A DNA stretch of 64,000 nucleotides, taken from positions 1 through 64,000 of the forward strand of contig NZ_JAHGVE010000012.1 of the NCBI RefSeq assembly GCF_018835585.1, written 5' to 3'. Positions 9,517 to 19,369 of this stretch are shown here, piece after piece. This DNA is from Pelorhabdus rhamnosifermentans (lineage in GTDB: Bacteria; Bacillota; Negativicutes; UMGS1260). The notes beneath the pieces are model-generated. The model ran no database searches and was not told the origin of the DNA. It was given only the letters and a program-made list of their open reading frames with translations. How positions within the stretch are numbered: the stretch's first letter is position 1; every line of letters starts with the position of its first letter. Both the position numbers and the translations under genes were made by a program.

Positions 9517-9593
9517 TAATTGCCCATTCATTTATAAATCTTGCTATTTATTATTGTTATATGCGATATAATTCAAGTAAAGGAGGGAATTTT

Positions 9594-10436
9594 ATGAATA
9601 CTGGCGAAAAGGGAGTACTTCGTCATTCCTGTGCCTATTATCACAGTCCAAGTCAATTAGCAAAATCGATGTTTTTTTATTTACTATGTGCCGGTCATTT
9701 TTACTGCGATAGCAACTACAATGTACAAAGAAATTCTTTCCGTAGCTATTTACTTATGTATATCAAAAATGGAGAAGGCATCGTTACTTTTAATAGTAAA
9801 ACGATGCCTGTCAAAACCGGTGATATTATCCTATTAAATTGCCATCAGCCTCATTCCTATCAGGCTAACAAATGGGAAACCTTATGGTGTCATTTTGATG
9901 GAAACGTTAGCTCAAAGTTTTTCGACCTAATATATAATACTTCCGGTTGCGTATTTCCACTTCATGGATCTCAAGTAATTCCTGATTCTCTCATTACAAT
10001 TCTGGAAATACTTAAAAACAAAACAGTTCTAAATGAATCCCTAGTATCCTGCAGCATTCAGCGTATGTTAACTGAACTTCATCTCATTGGTTCAAAACAA
10101 CTTCATGCCGCGACAAACCAAACAAATTTAGATAAAGCAATTATCTATATCCAAAATAACTATGATCAAAAGATTTCCGTTCGAACCTTAGCAATTTATG
10201 CGTGTATGAGCCTGTATTATTTCAGTCGTGTCTTCAAGAAATCAACAGGCTATTCGCCTCATGAATATATCACAATGGTTCGATTAAACCGTGCTAAAAT
10301 TCTATTGAAATCCACGGAACTATCTATAAAAGAACTCGCCTTTAAGGTGGGGTTTAACAGCGAAGCAAATTTTATCACCTGTTTTAAAAAGCATACCACC
10401 TACACGCCGAATGAATTCCGAAAAATGCCGATATAA
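9594..10436 (+). CDS. AraC-family transcriptional regulator
   Basis: About 280 residues. An N-terminal cupin-like effector domain (residues ~50-150, with NCHQPHSYQ) is followed by the two helix-turn-helix motifs of the AraC DNA-binding domain. The first is around LAIYACMSLYYFSRVFKKSTGYSPHEY and the second around IKELAFKVGFNSEANFITCFKKHTTYTPNEFR. The ATG at 9594 follows AAAGGAGGG by six bases and is preferred to the ATG 33 bases upstream. The effector is probably a sugar. Shared AGTAAA repeats before the DUF5107 gene, galK and the ABC transporter suggest this protein activates the island. It is convergent with lacI across a strong terminator. Confidence 0.9.
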   Translation: MNTGEKGVLRHSCAYYHSPSQLAKSMFFYLLCAGHFYCDSNYNVQRNSFRSYLLMYIKNGEGIVTFNSKTMPVKTGDIILLNCHQPHSYQANKWETLWCHFDGNVSSKFFDLIYNTSGCVFPLHGSQVIPDSLITILEILKNKTVLNESLVSCSIQRMLTELHLIGSKQLHAATNQTNLDKAIIYIQNNYDQKISVRTLAIYACMSLYYFSRVFKKSTGYSPHEYITMVRLNRAKILLKSTELSIKELAFKVGFNSEANFITCFKKHTTYTPNEFRKMPI

Positions 10437-10567
10437 TATCTGATGTGTTATAACAATTCTATTCGTATTTTAAATTGTAGGTCCGGACCGGTTGCAAGGA
10501 ATAAAACATTTCATTTTTTGCAGCAATAAGCACCTCTTCTACCATCATGCATTTTCCTTTCTATCAT

Positions 10568-10612
10568 AAAAAATATTGGTGCCCAGAGAAAGTCTGGATA
10601 CCAATATTTTTT
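10568..10612. terminator. Bidirectional terminator between araC and lacI genes
   Basis: A-rich AAATATTGGT pairs with ACCAATATTT, with an inner CCAGA/TCTGG stem. A and T runs on the outside give a U tract in both directions. Confidence 0.85.
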
Positions 10613-10641
10613 ACGTCCTATTCGTATATTGCGAAAGAAAA

Positions 10642-11661
<1,020 letters not shown>

Positions 11662-11664
11662 TTA

Positions 11665-11708
11665 TTTACAAAATTAGCCAAATATATATCAAAAATATAT
11701 TTTGTAAA
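11665..11708. promoter_or_regulatory. Perfect 10-bp inverted repeat upstream of lacI
   Basis: TTTACAAAAT at 11665-11674 and ATTTTGTAAA at 11699-11708 are exact reverse complements separated by 24 bases, within the 111-base gap between galT and lacI. This is a candidate autoregulatory operator pair for the LacI protein. A weak terminator is unlikely because the loop is long and very AT-rich. Confidence 0.45.
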
Positions 11709-11742
11709 ATTTATCAAGCCAGGCATCTGCTGCCATTCTAAA

Positions 11743-13233
11743 TTATTTATCAACCATCGCTAAAAATCTCCTAAAAGCTGCATTTCCCGGTTCATTTCGC
11801 TTAAAAACACCGGCATCCTCCAATACTCGCGTGAACTTTGCCGCCGTTTCGATTTGAATTATTCCCCGGATGTTACCTGGATTTACCTGATGATTGTATT
11901 TTTCTTTTAAATACTCTGCCCATGTCCGATGATACTCAGGAATCTGAATATCACGGCCCAATACATATTCCGCTACTTCCTGCAATTCCAGTTTCAACCT
12001 TGCCGGCAATACCGCAAGTCCCATCACTTCAATCAGCCCGATATTTTCTTTCTTGATATGCTGTACATCCTGATGCGGATGAAAAATTCCCAGCGGATAT
12101 TCTTCAGTGGTGCGATTGTTTCTGAGTGCCAAATCCATCTCAAATAGGCCATGGCATTGACGGGCAATCGGCGTAATAGTATTATGCGGCACGCCCTTGG
12201 AATCGGCGAGGATAGCGACAGACAGGTCGCTGTATTGCCGCCAGCAATCTAAAATGTGATTCGCCGCCGCAGCAAGTTCCGCAGCACATTTCCCTCTTAA
12301 TCGGATGACTGATAAGGGCCATTTAATCACCGAACAATGAACATCAGGAAACCTTTTCAGTGAAAATAAAAATTCATCTGCTGCTTTTTCCATAGCAAAT
12401 TCATAGTGGCCACCCTGGAAATGATCATGAGAAAGAATCGAACCACCGACAATCGGCAGATCAGCATTAGAACCAATAAAATAATGCGGAAATTGCTCCA
12501 CAAAGGCCAGCAGCCGCAAAAAGGTTGCCCTGTCCAGCTTCATGTCCCGATGTTCCTCAGCAAAAACAATACAATGTTCATTATAGTATACATAAGGAGA
12601 ATATTGCAAATACCACTGTTCACCAAGTAATTCAAGACGTACCAATCGATGATTGGTGCGGGCCGGATGACCAATTCGTCCCGCATAGCCTTCATTTTCG
12701 GCACAAAGTAAGCATTTAGGATAGCTAGTACTCTTTAGCGTTTTTTCCTTCATAATATCCTGCGGATTTTTTTCCGGTTTGGATAAATTGATCGTAATAT
12801 CCATCTTACCATATTCCGTAGCTGCTTTGTAATTTATGTTTTTGCTGATTCGTTTCGTTTGGATATAGTTGCTATCCCGACTTAGTTTATAAAAATAATC
12901 GGTTGCCTGCTGCGGACTAATTTTATATTTATTGCGAAATCGCTCATTGATCACCGATGGAAGAAGAATAAAACAATCCATAACTTTTGCGGCTAATATT
13001 TCCTGTTCATCAAACAGATCAGATACCACACCCTGTTCGCAAGCATATTGCACCAAATTTTCCAGCAAATCAGGTATAGTCGCTTTACTAAAAGCAATGT
13101 CTTCTTGAATAAAATCTGACAGCCCCAACAAATAGATAATTTGGTTTCTGACGTATACTTCATCACATCGTTCAATCAATTCCAACGAAATTGCCTTTTC
13201 AATTAATTGCCGCACGACTTGATAGATATTCAT
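11743..13233 (-). CDS. galT: Galactose-1-phosphate uridylyltransferase (class II, Firmicute type)
   Basis: About 496 residues, the length of the Gram-positive GalT class, which is longer than the E. coli type. The catalytic HxHxQ triad is visible as SHDHFQGG around residue 270. It transfers UMP from UDP-glucose to galactose-1-phosphate in the Leloir pathway. The ATG at 13233 follows GGGGGAAGG, which is itself the 3' end of a galE remnant. The frame is open 13 codons further upstream but without a ribosome site. galK lies 35 bases upstream on the same strand. UDP-galactose produced here needs an epimerase, and the local galE is destroyed, so galE must be elsewhere if the pathway works. Confidence 0.92.
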   Translation of the reverse strand: MNIYQVVRQLIEKAISLELIERCDEVYVRNQIIYLLGLSDFIQEDIAFSKATIPDLLENLVQYACEQGVVSDLFDEQEILAAKVMDCFILLPSVINERFRNKYKISPQQATDYFYKLSRDSNYIQTKRISKNINYKAATEYGKMDITINLSKPEKNPQDIMKEKTLKSTSYPKCLLCAENEGYAGRIGHPARTNHRLVRLELLGEQWYLQYSPYVYYNEHCIVFAEEHRDMKLDRATFLRLLAFVEQFPHYFIGSNADLPIVGGSILSHDHFQGGHYEFAMEKAADEFLFSLKRFPDVHCSVIKWPLSVIRLRGKCAAELAAAANHILDCWRQYSDLSVAILADSKGVPHNTITPIARQCHGLFEMDLALRNNRTTEEYPLGIFHPHQDVQHIKKENIGLIEVMGLAVLPARLKLELQEVAEYVLGRDIQIPEYHRTWAEYLKEKYNHQVNPGNIRGIIQIETAAKFTRVLEDAGVFKRNEPGNAAFRRFLAMVDK

Positions 13234-13234
13234 C

Positions 13235-13333
13235 CTAACCTTCCCCCAAGTTAATTGAATCACCACATTCAATCAGTTGATAAATGGCATGAGAACCAAT
13301 ATACCCGACTCTTCCTACCACCAATACATCCAA
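13235..13333 (-). pseudogene. galE: Remnant of UDP-glucose 4-epimerase (galE) N-terminus
   Basis: In a frame different from galK and galT, 33 codons from a TTG at 13333 to a TAG at 13235 read MDVLVVGRVGYIGSHAIYQL and then IECGDSIN. This is the start of GalE: a beta strand, the glycine-rich NAD-binding loop (here GRVGYIGSH in place of GGAGYIGSH) and the first helix. It then ends abruptly at the galT ribosome site. The order galK-galE-galT is common in Firmicutes, so an internal deletion of nearly all of galE is the simplest explanation. The remnant overlaps the odd C-terminal tail of GalK. Confidence 0.75.
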
Positions 13334-14516
13334 CTACATCACTGTCCTGCGAAATTTCTTTTGCCCCATCGCCAATATTGGCAATATAAAAACTAGCAGC
13401 GTAACCAATGTTTTCTTTGTAAGTCCGGCCAACCTGATCGATAAACTGCTCAATCTGTTCATTCTCTACAATAGCAATTGTACAGCCACCAAAACCACCG
13501 CCAGTCATACGTGCTCCCAGCACCCCAGGCTGTTGCCAGGCCGCATCTACCAGCGTATCCAATTCCTTACCAGTTACTTCGTAATCATCTCGCAACGAAA
13601 TATGAGATTCATTCATCAGTTTGCCAAATTCAGCCAGTCGGCCTTGTTTCAGCTCCGTCAGCGCTTTTAAAGTCCGGCGGTTTTCATATACTGCGTGCTT
13701 CGCACGTTTTATTAATATAGGATCGCCGATCAAGTCCTTGTTCTTTTCAAATGTCGCCTCATCCAATTCCCCCAGCGATTGGATCGGCAATTTAGCCTGA
13801 AGCCGCTTCAAAGCCAGTTCGCATTCATTTCGTCTTTCATTATATTTAGAATCCGCCAGTTCACGACGTTTATTGGAATTTATAATCACAATATGTTGCT
13901 GCTTGAGATGAAGGGGCGCGTATAAATATTTCAATGTATCACAATCAAGCAATATACCGCAGTCGGTTTTTCCCATGCCAATAGCAAACTGATCCATGAT
14001 CCCACAGTTGACGCCGATAAATTGATTTTCTACCTTTTTCCCCAGTTTTACCAGTGTCAAGCGTTCCAGCGACAAAGCAAACATTTTTTCCAACATAACT
14101 CCAGTTGCCAATTCAATGGATGCCGATGATGACAGTCCGGCGCCATTCGGAATTTCACCATAAAACAAAAGATCCATACCGCTGTCAATCTGATAACCGT
14201 CGGCAATAAGATAACGAATCATGCCCTTGGGGTAATTAGCCCAATCATGTGTTTTATTATAGTCCAGATCTCGCAGTGAAAAAGTAATCACCCCTTTTTC
14301 CGGGAAGTTCATGGAATACATGCGAATCAGATTGCCACTACTTTTTTGAGCCAATACATAGGTGCCCAATGTAATCGAACAGGGAAATACATGTCCGCCA
14401 TTATAGTCCGTATGTTCACCAATCAAATTAATTCTACCAGGTGCAAAAAACACCCGATATCTATCACTGTGGAATTTTTCTTTAAATACTGCCGCACATT
14501 TTTCAACTTGGTGCAC
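13269..14516 (-). CDS. galK: Galactokinase with an unusual C-terminal tail
   Basis: About 415 residues of GHMP-kinase fold. The galactokinase signature GRINLIGEHTDYNGG is near residue 28, the ATP loop GAGLSSSAS near 123 and the third motif GGGFGGCTIAI near 340. It phosphorylates galactose at C1. The family normally ends soon after a GDGAKE-like segment. Here about 20 extra residues follow that are read out of frame across the galE remnant, so the natural stop has probably been lost by the same deletion. The GTG at 14516 is chosen because the GTG at 14525 lies inside the GGAGGTG ribosome site. An AGTAAA-type operator and a promoter lie upstream. Confidence 0.92.
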   Translation of the reverse strand: MHQVEKCAAVFKEKFHSDRYRVFFAPGRINLIGEHTDYNGGHVFPCSITLGTYVLAQKSSGNLIRMYSMNFPEKGVITFSLRDLDYNKTHDWANYPKGMIRYLIADGYQIDSGMDLLFYGEIPNGAGLSSSASIELATGVMLEKMFALSLERLTLVKLGKKVENQFIGVNCGIMDQFAIGMGKTDCGILLDCDTLKYLYAPLHLKQQHIVIINSNKRRELADSKYNERRNECELALKRLQAKLPIQSLGELDEATFEKNKDLIGDPILIKRAKHAVYENRRTLKALTELKQGRLAEFGKLMNESHISLRDDYEVTGKELDTLVDAAWQQPGVLGARMTGGGFGGCTIAIVENEQIEQFIDQVGRTYKENIGYAASFYIANIGDGAKEISQDSDVVGCIGGRKSRVYWFSCHLSTD

Positions 14517-14576
14517 AGCTATCACCTCCTACGTGAAAGTTGACGAAAATACGATTATTACCGATCTTTATACTTC

Positions 14577-14605
14577 ATTAAATAATCGTAAAAATGAAAA
14601 GTCGA
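14577..14605 (-). promoter_or_regulatory. Candidate galK promoter
   Basis: On the minus strand TCGACT (plus 14600-14605) and TTTAAT (plus 14577-14582) are 17 bases apart. The weak -35 directly follows the AGTAAA operator, as expected for an activator-dependent promoter. Confidence 0.5.
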
Positions 14606-14608
14606 TTT

Positions 14609-14649
14609 TTTACTAAAAACAACATTTATTTTACTTATTTTTAGTGAAA
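14609..14649 (-). promoter_or_regulatory. AGTAAA direct repeats upstream of galK
   Basis: TTTACT (AGTAAA on the transcribed strand) occurs at 14609-14614 and 14630-14635, exactly 21 bases apart. An inverted AGTGAAA at 14643-14649 adds a third element. Two-helical-turn spacing next to a -35 box is typical of AraC-family activator sites. Confidence 0.5.
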
Positions 14650-14756
14650 TTTAAAGGGAATAAAAACATTGATCCGATCAACTGAATGGTCATAGTTACT
14701 TGAATCGTCAGTGGATGCGGATCATATAATACGTACCCAATTACTACTAAGATTTA

Positions 14757-14796
14757 AATGAATTGGCGCCCCCGCGACCTTGAGCGCCAATTCATT
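14757..14796 (-). terminator. Terminator-like hairpin after the ABC transporter operon
   Basis: AATGAATTGGCGC (14757-14769) pairs perfectly with GCGCCAATTCATT (14784-14796). The T tract after it is short, so termination may be partial and allow read-through into galK-galT. Confidence 0.6.
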
Positions 14797-14808
14797 GAAT
14801 TCGTCTAG

Positions 14809-15834
14809 CTAATTTGCGTGACTCCCCATAACCTCTTTATAATTATCCGGTGTCACAATTTTAGCGTCCACAGCTGTTTCCATTGGAATTTCTGTTTTCT
14901 GCAAAATATTGTTGATTAATAATTTTACGGAAATACCGCCCACATCATCGGATGAGAAATAAGTAGCTGCTTTCATGGCAGAATAAGGTTTCTTATACTC
15001 ATCTTTGGCAAGATAACCACCAAGACCGATCACGCAAGAGCTCTTATCCAAACCAGCTTGCTCCAAAGCTCTTACTGCGCCAACCGCGCCTTCCTCGTTA
15101 GCGCTCATAACCATCCACTTCTTAATTTCAGGATGAGCGGTAAAAATAGCCGAAGCCGCATTAAATCCCTTATCTGTTTCGCCTGTATAATCGGCCTTAA
15201 ATACCCTGTTCTCAGCAAAGCTAGGCAATATTTCCTTGAATTTTTCCTGCTCGCCTTGTGTTCTTGGTACACAGCTTGACACAGTATCCATGGTCAGTAC
15301 AAGCAAACCCGTTTCAGCATCCTGATCCAGATTATTTTGTTTAGCATAATTAGCCATCCATTCACCGTTAACTTGGCCAATTTTATAGGCATTAATACCA
15401 ACCCAAGGAACCAGCTTGTTATTGCTTTCATCCTGCAAGGCATCATCAACAGCGATGACCGGAATACCCGCTTGTTTGAATTTTTCAACCGTTATTTTAG
15501 ATAATTTCTGATCAGGAATGCAAGTGACTACGCCATCTACTTTTTGGGCGATAACATTTTCCACCGCCTGCATGTAAGTATCAGGATTCATTTTGGCATC
15601 AACAAAGAGAAATTTCGCTGCCCCCATGTCTTTTGCCATTTTTTCAGCGGCTTTTCCTTCATCAATAAACCATACCTGATCACCGGCTTTATAGATGCCG
15701 GCAATCACCAACTTTTTTTGACCACTGCTGGCAGCACTTTTTCCCTGATCTGATTCACCTGAACCACAGCCCAACAATGACAAACTGACGAATAAAATTC
15801 CCAGCACCACTGTGAATATCTTTTTCAGCTTCAT
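14809..15834 (-). CDS. Sugar ABC transporter substrate-binding lipoprotein (AraF-like)
   Basis: A 341-residue lipoprotein. The signal peptide ends in the lipobox LLGC near residue 23, followed by a Ser/Gly-rich linker and a type I periplasmic-binding fold. Several segments resemble E. coli AraF: a VWF sugar-contact segment near residue 55, VDGVVTCIPDQKLS, VIAVDDAL and HPEIKKW. The family binds L-arabinose and also D-galactose. Neighbouring galK and galT make galactose a good candidate ligand. It follows the permease gene by about 90 bases in the operon ATPase-permease-binding protein. The ATG at 15834 lies after GAGGAGG. A ligand other than galactose/arabinose is possible. Confidence 0.88.
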   Translation of the reverse strand: MKLKKIFTVVLGILFVSLSLLGCGSGESDQGKSAASSGQKKLVIAGIYKAGDQVWFIDEGKAAEKMAKDMGAAKFLFVDAKMNPDTYMQAVENVIAQKVDGVVTCIPDQKLSKITVEKFKQAGIPVIAVDDALQDESNNKLVPWVGINAYKIGQVNGEWMANYAKQNNLDQDAETGLLVLTMDTVSSCVPRTQGEQEKFKEILPSFAENRVFKADYTGETDKGFNAASAIFTAHPEIKKWMVMSANEEGAVGAVRALEQAGLDKSSCVIGLGGYLAKDEYKKPYSAMKAATYFSSDDVGGISVKLLINNILQKTEIPMETAVDAKIVTPDNYKEVMGSHAN

Positions 15835-15921
15835 TCATAATCCTCCTCGTTTTTTGTCAATATCCAAAATCAGCCCGAAATTCATCCTCCTTTTTGAAAA
15901 TAATTTTATGCTTTCGCCAAA

Positions 15922-16938
15922 TTAATGGACGATGGCCTCCTCCTTTTCCAAAGCAACCATACTTTCCTCAAGCAACTTCTTCTCCCGATTGGTTTTGCGG
16001 ATATAATCGAACGACAAAGCAATAAGTAACAGCATGCCTCTTGCTACATACTGCCAAAAGACTGGAACATTCAACATAATAAGACCTGTATTAAATCCCT
16101 GGAGGATTAGAACGCCTAGTACGGTACCAAATATGGTACCAACTCCACCGGCAAATGCCGTCCCGCCCAAAACGGCAGCCGTAATGCCGTCAAATTCAAG
16201 GCCAACACTGGCAGCAGGTTGACCGGAACTCATTCTGGCTGCTAATATTACTCCACCTAACGCCGCCAAAGCACCCGTTAACATAAATAATATATTGTTG
16301 ATCCGCTCGGGATCCAAACCGGCCATTCTTGCCGCGTTTTTATTGCCGCCAATCACGTAGATGCTCCTGCCAAATTTCGTCTTTGCCAGGATAACGCCAA
16401 AAATAAGAAAAGCGATAATTAAAATTATAACCGGTATCGGCAATCCCAAAATACGCTCTTTACCAAAGTTAATAAAAGTATTATCCATAATATATACCGG
16501 TTTCCCATCACAAATGATGTAAGCTAGACCTCTCATGATCGACATCGTTGCCAAGGTAGATATAAAGGATTCTAATTTGATTTTATTTACGAACCAAGCA
16601 TTAACATAACCTACCACCACACCGGAGAAAACTACCAATAATAACATCGGGAAAAAGCCCAGGCCCTTTTGCATTAAAACGGCCCCGAAAACGCTGGCAA
16701 AAGCAGCTACCGAACCTGCCGACAAATCAATTAGGCAGGCAATAATCAAATACGACTCACCAATTGCGACAAGACCAGTAATCGAGGCGGCGACCAAAAC
16801 ATTAATCAAATTCGCGCTACTAAAATAGTTCGCGTTAAACAAAGAAAATAAAATTATTAAGGCGATTAAAGCTCCTAGCAAACCAAGCTTATCTGTCTCA
16901 ATATTTTCCATAAACTTCCTGATATTAATATTAGGCAT
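15922..16938 (-). CDS. Sugar ABC transporter permease (AraH/MglC/RbsC family)
   Basis: A 338-residue integral membrane protein with about eight to ten hydrophobic helices. It contains the family stretches DLSAGSVAAFASV (near residue 72) and the EAA-like loop segment GGNKNAARMAGL (near residue 198), then GGTAFAGGVGT. It forms the membrane channel for the AraF-like binding protein and the double-ABC ATPase. The start overlaps the last eight bases of the ATPase gene, so translation is coupled. The charged C-terminal tail (KTNREKKLLEESMVALEKEE) is cytoplasmic. Substrate assignment rests on the binding protein and the gal neighbours. Confidence 0.9.
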   Translation of the reverse strand: MPNINIRKFMENIETDKLGLLGALIALIILFSLFNANYFSSANLINVLVAASITGLVAIGESYLIIACLIDLSAGSVAAFASVFGAVLMQKGLGFFPMLLLVVFSGVVVGYVNAWFVNKIKLESFISTLATMSIMRGLAYIICDGKPVYIMDNTFINFGKERILGLPIPVIILIIAFLIFGVILAKTKFGRSIYVIGGNKNAARMAGLDPERINNILFMLTGALAALGGVILAARMSSGQPAASVGLEFDGITAAVLGGTAFAGGVGTIFGTVLGVLILQGFNTGLIMLNVPVFWQYVARGMLLLIALSFDYIRKTNREKKLLEESMVALEKEEAIVH

Positions 16939-18442
16939 ATTTTTTTCCTCCTTCGCCTAACATAGCATAAGTCAGTAATAAGTCCTCCGTAGCCTCTTCT
17001 CGTTGAACTTCACCGGTTATTCTACCATTCCGCATCACGATAATTCGATCGCTCAAACCAATGACTTCCGGCAATTCGGAAGATATCAGCAAAATACCTA
17101 CCCCCTCTTTGGCTATTTTACAAATCAGTTTGTAAAACTCAGATTTAGCACCAACATCAATTCCTTTGGTCGGTTCATCCAGAATCAAAACTTTAGGTTC
17201 TGTAGTCAGCCATCTGGCAACAATGACTTTTTGCTGATTACCACCACTGAGTTCCACTATCTTTTTATAAGCATTCGGTGTCTTAATATTGAATTTTTTA
17301 ATATTTTTTTCGACAGCGGCCTCTTCCTTTTTTTTATCGATTAACCCCAGCTTACCAAGAATACGATCTAAAATAGAAACGCTGATATTTTCACCTACCG
17401 ACATGTTAGCCAAGATTCCCTGCGTTTTTCGGTCTTCCGGTACCATAACAAGACCATAATTAATTGCGTCTTTAGGTGAGCGGTTGATCACACTTTTACC
17501 ATCAAGAAATATCTCCCCTGATCGTATGCTGTCAGCACCGATAATCAAGCGCATCAGTTCGGTCCTGCCCGCCCCAACCAATCCGGAAAATCCAAGTATT
17601 TCCCCGGCTCTCAGCGTAAATGAAACATTTCTTACCCGATCGGAAGTAAGCTTACGGACTTCCAACAAAATTTTCCCTATGGCAGCATTACGATTTAGTT
17701 CTTTAAAAACGTCTCCCAAATCCCTGCCGACCATCAATTTAATCAGCTCTTTTTCGGAAACTTCCTTCTGCCTAACCAATTTAACAAATTTACCGTCTTT
17801 AAAAACAGCCACCTTGTCGGCTATTTGTTGAATTTCCTGCATCCGGTGCGATACATAAATAATCACTTTTCCTTCTTCTTTAAGTTTTGCAATAATTTTG
17901 AATAAAACTTCAATCTCACTGTCGCACAAACTAGCTGTTGGTTCATCAAAAGCAATAACTTTCAAGTTCCGGCTATAAGCTTTCATGATTTCAACCATTT
18001 GCTGATGAGCAATACTTAAATTTCTAACCTTTCCTTGCGGATGAATAGGTAAGCCAAATTCATCAATAATTTTTTTTGCATCGCTATTCAACTTTTTAAG
18101 ATCGATAAATCCTAATTTATTTACTGGTAGCCTACCGGCAAAAATATTTTCCGCCACGCTGACATCCATCACAATTTGTCTTTCCTGATAAATCACACTG
18201 ATTCCAGCTTCTATGGCTTGTTTAGGGTTATTGAAGTGCCGGGTTTCCCCATTGAGCAAATATTCTCCTGATGTAGGCTGATAATCCCCATTTAGCACCT
18301 TTAATAAAGTTGACTTTCCTGCTCCGTTCTCTCCCAAGAAGACCAGGACCTCTCCCCCTTCGACCTTAAAGCTCACGTCGTCCAAAGCTTTAACCCCGGG
18401 AAAGTACTTGGTAATTTGCTTAAATTCCAATGTATTTCTCAT
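16931..18442 (-). CDS. Sugar ABC transporter ATPase, double ABC domain (AraG/MglA/RbsA family)
   Basis: About 503 residues with two fused ABC cassettes, as in MglA, AraG and RbsA. The first has an intact Walker A (GENGAGKST, near residue 35) and Walker B (VIAFDEPTASL). The second has a degenerate Walker A (SGLVGAGRTE) but an intact signature (LSGGNQQKV) and Walker B (LILDEPTKGID), the usual asymmetry of this subfamily. It powers sugar import. The ATG at 18442 follows AAAGGGGAGG; the frame extends eleven codons upstream without a ribosome site. It is first in the transport operon, behind a clear promoter and the AGTAAA repeats. Confidence 0.92.
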   Translation of the reverse strand: MRNTLEFKQITKYFPGVKALDDVSFKVEGGEVLVFLGENGAGKSTLLKVLNGDYQPTSGEYLLNGETRHFNNPKQAIEAGISVIYQERQIVMDVSVAENIFAGRLPVNKLGFIDLKKLNSDAKKIIDEFGLPIHPQGKVRNLSIAHQQMVEIMKAYSRNLKVIAFDEPTASLCDSEIEVLFKIIAKLKEEGKVIIYVSHRMQEIQQIADKVAVFKDGKFVKLVRQKEVSEKELIKLMVGRDLGDVFKELNRNAAIGKILLEVRKLTSDRVRNVSFTLRAGEILGFSGLVGAGRTELMRLIIGADSIRSGEIFLDGKSVINRSPKDAINYGLVMVPEDRKTQGILANMSVGENISVSILDRILGKLGLIDKKKEEAAVEKNIKKFNIKTPNAYKKIVELSGGNQQKVIVARWLTTEPKVLILDEPTKGIDVGAKSEFYKLICKIAKEGVGILLISSELPEVIGLSDRIIVMRNGRITGEVQREEATEDLLLTYAMLGEGGKKYA

Positions 18443-18533
18443 TTTGCCTCCCCTTTCGTTGACGATGCTAAACAACGCTCAGAATATTTTATAATATTTC
18501 ATCGTATTGGAAAATTCAGTTATTTATATAAAA

Positions 18534-18562
18534 AGTATAGCAAACTCCTCATTATGCGTCAA
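18534..18562 (-). promoter_or_regulatory. Promoter of the sugar ABC transporter operon
   Basis: TTGACG (plus 18557-18562) and TATACT (plus 18534-18539) with a 17-base spacer, about 95 bases upstream of the ATPase start. The AGTAAA repeats end six bases before the -35 box. Confidence 0.75.
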
Positions 18563-18568
18563 TGTATT

Positions 18569-18606
18569 TTTACTAAAAATTCATCTGTTATTTACTTGTT
18601 TTTACT
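18569..18606 (-). promoter_or_regulatory. Three AGTAAA direct repeats upstream of the transporter promoter
   Basis: TTTACT (AGTAAA on the transcribed strand) at 18569-18574, 18591-18596 and 18601-18606, spaced 22 and 10 bases. This puts all three on the same face of the helix, directly upstream of the -35 box. It is the same core as in front of galK and in the DUF5107/araC gap. Confidence 0.55.
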
Positions 18607-18660
18607 TGAATTTTAACTTCTCATCTGTTTTTATCATATTTACGAAAAATCAATTAATGA

Positions 18661-19305
18661 TCATTTTAAGTAATTAACCATACCATCAACCCATGTACCT
18701 GGGTTCTCTTTAATGACCTTTATACTGATTTGCTTCCTGAGTATCACGATACAGTCGATGGCTTCTTTGCCGAAATCCTTTTCCCCACCCCGTGACAATG
18801 AATAAGCTTCATCAATAAATAAAATTCCGCCATAAGCTCTTTTTAATTGTTCACGCGTTTTTTGGGCGGTATGACCAATATATTCACCAACAAGATCGGC
18901 TCGTTCTACTTCAATAAGATGGCCTTTTTCAAGAAGCTTCATATGATAAAAGATCTTACCAAGTATGCGCGCCACCGTTGTTTTTCCTGTACCTGGATTT
19001 CCTTTAAAAATCATATGCAGACAAAGGGGTTCCGTCAATAGTTGCTCTTTTTGCCGTCTTTTTTGTATTTCAATAAAAGCATAAATTTCTCTTACTAATT
19101 TTTTTACTTCCTCTAGGCCAATTAACTGGTCAAGATCCTTAAAAATATTTTCCGTAACAACGGGGGCAGTTTCGTTTTTGCTCTTATGCTTTCGAATACT
19201 ACTTCCCATCCGATCCAGATCAATTAAGGCCCGACAGGCTTCTAATGCTGAACACTGACCCGTTTCAACGTGTTCTAAAACCTCCGCTGGCCAGGTGTAT
19301 ACCAT
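18661..19305 (-). pseudogene. spoVK: Truncated stage V sporulation protein K (SpoVK/CbbX AAA+ ATPase)
   Basis: 214 residues against about 310-330 in the family. The N-terminal part is intact: GNPGTGKTTVARILG (Walker A, near residue 105), ERADLVGEYIGHTAQKT and ILFIDEAYSL (Walker B), then GGEKDFGKEAIDCIV. Family members continue into sensor 1, the arginine finger and the lid helices. Here about 28 unrelated residues follow and then a stop. The protein therefore lacks sensor and lid regions and is probably inactive. The break lies next to the sugar island, suggesting insertion or deletion at this point. The start at 19305 follows GAGGTGGG. A shortened but stable product cannot be excluded. Confidence 0.82.
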
Positions 19306-19369
19306 AATCCCACCTCATTATTGATGATAATTATTATACGCAAGACCTTACAGAAGGGTGAATACAATA

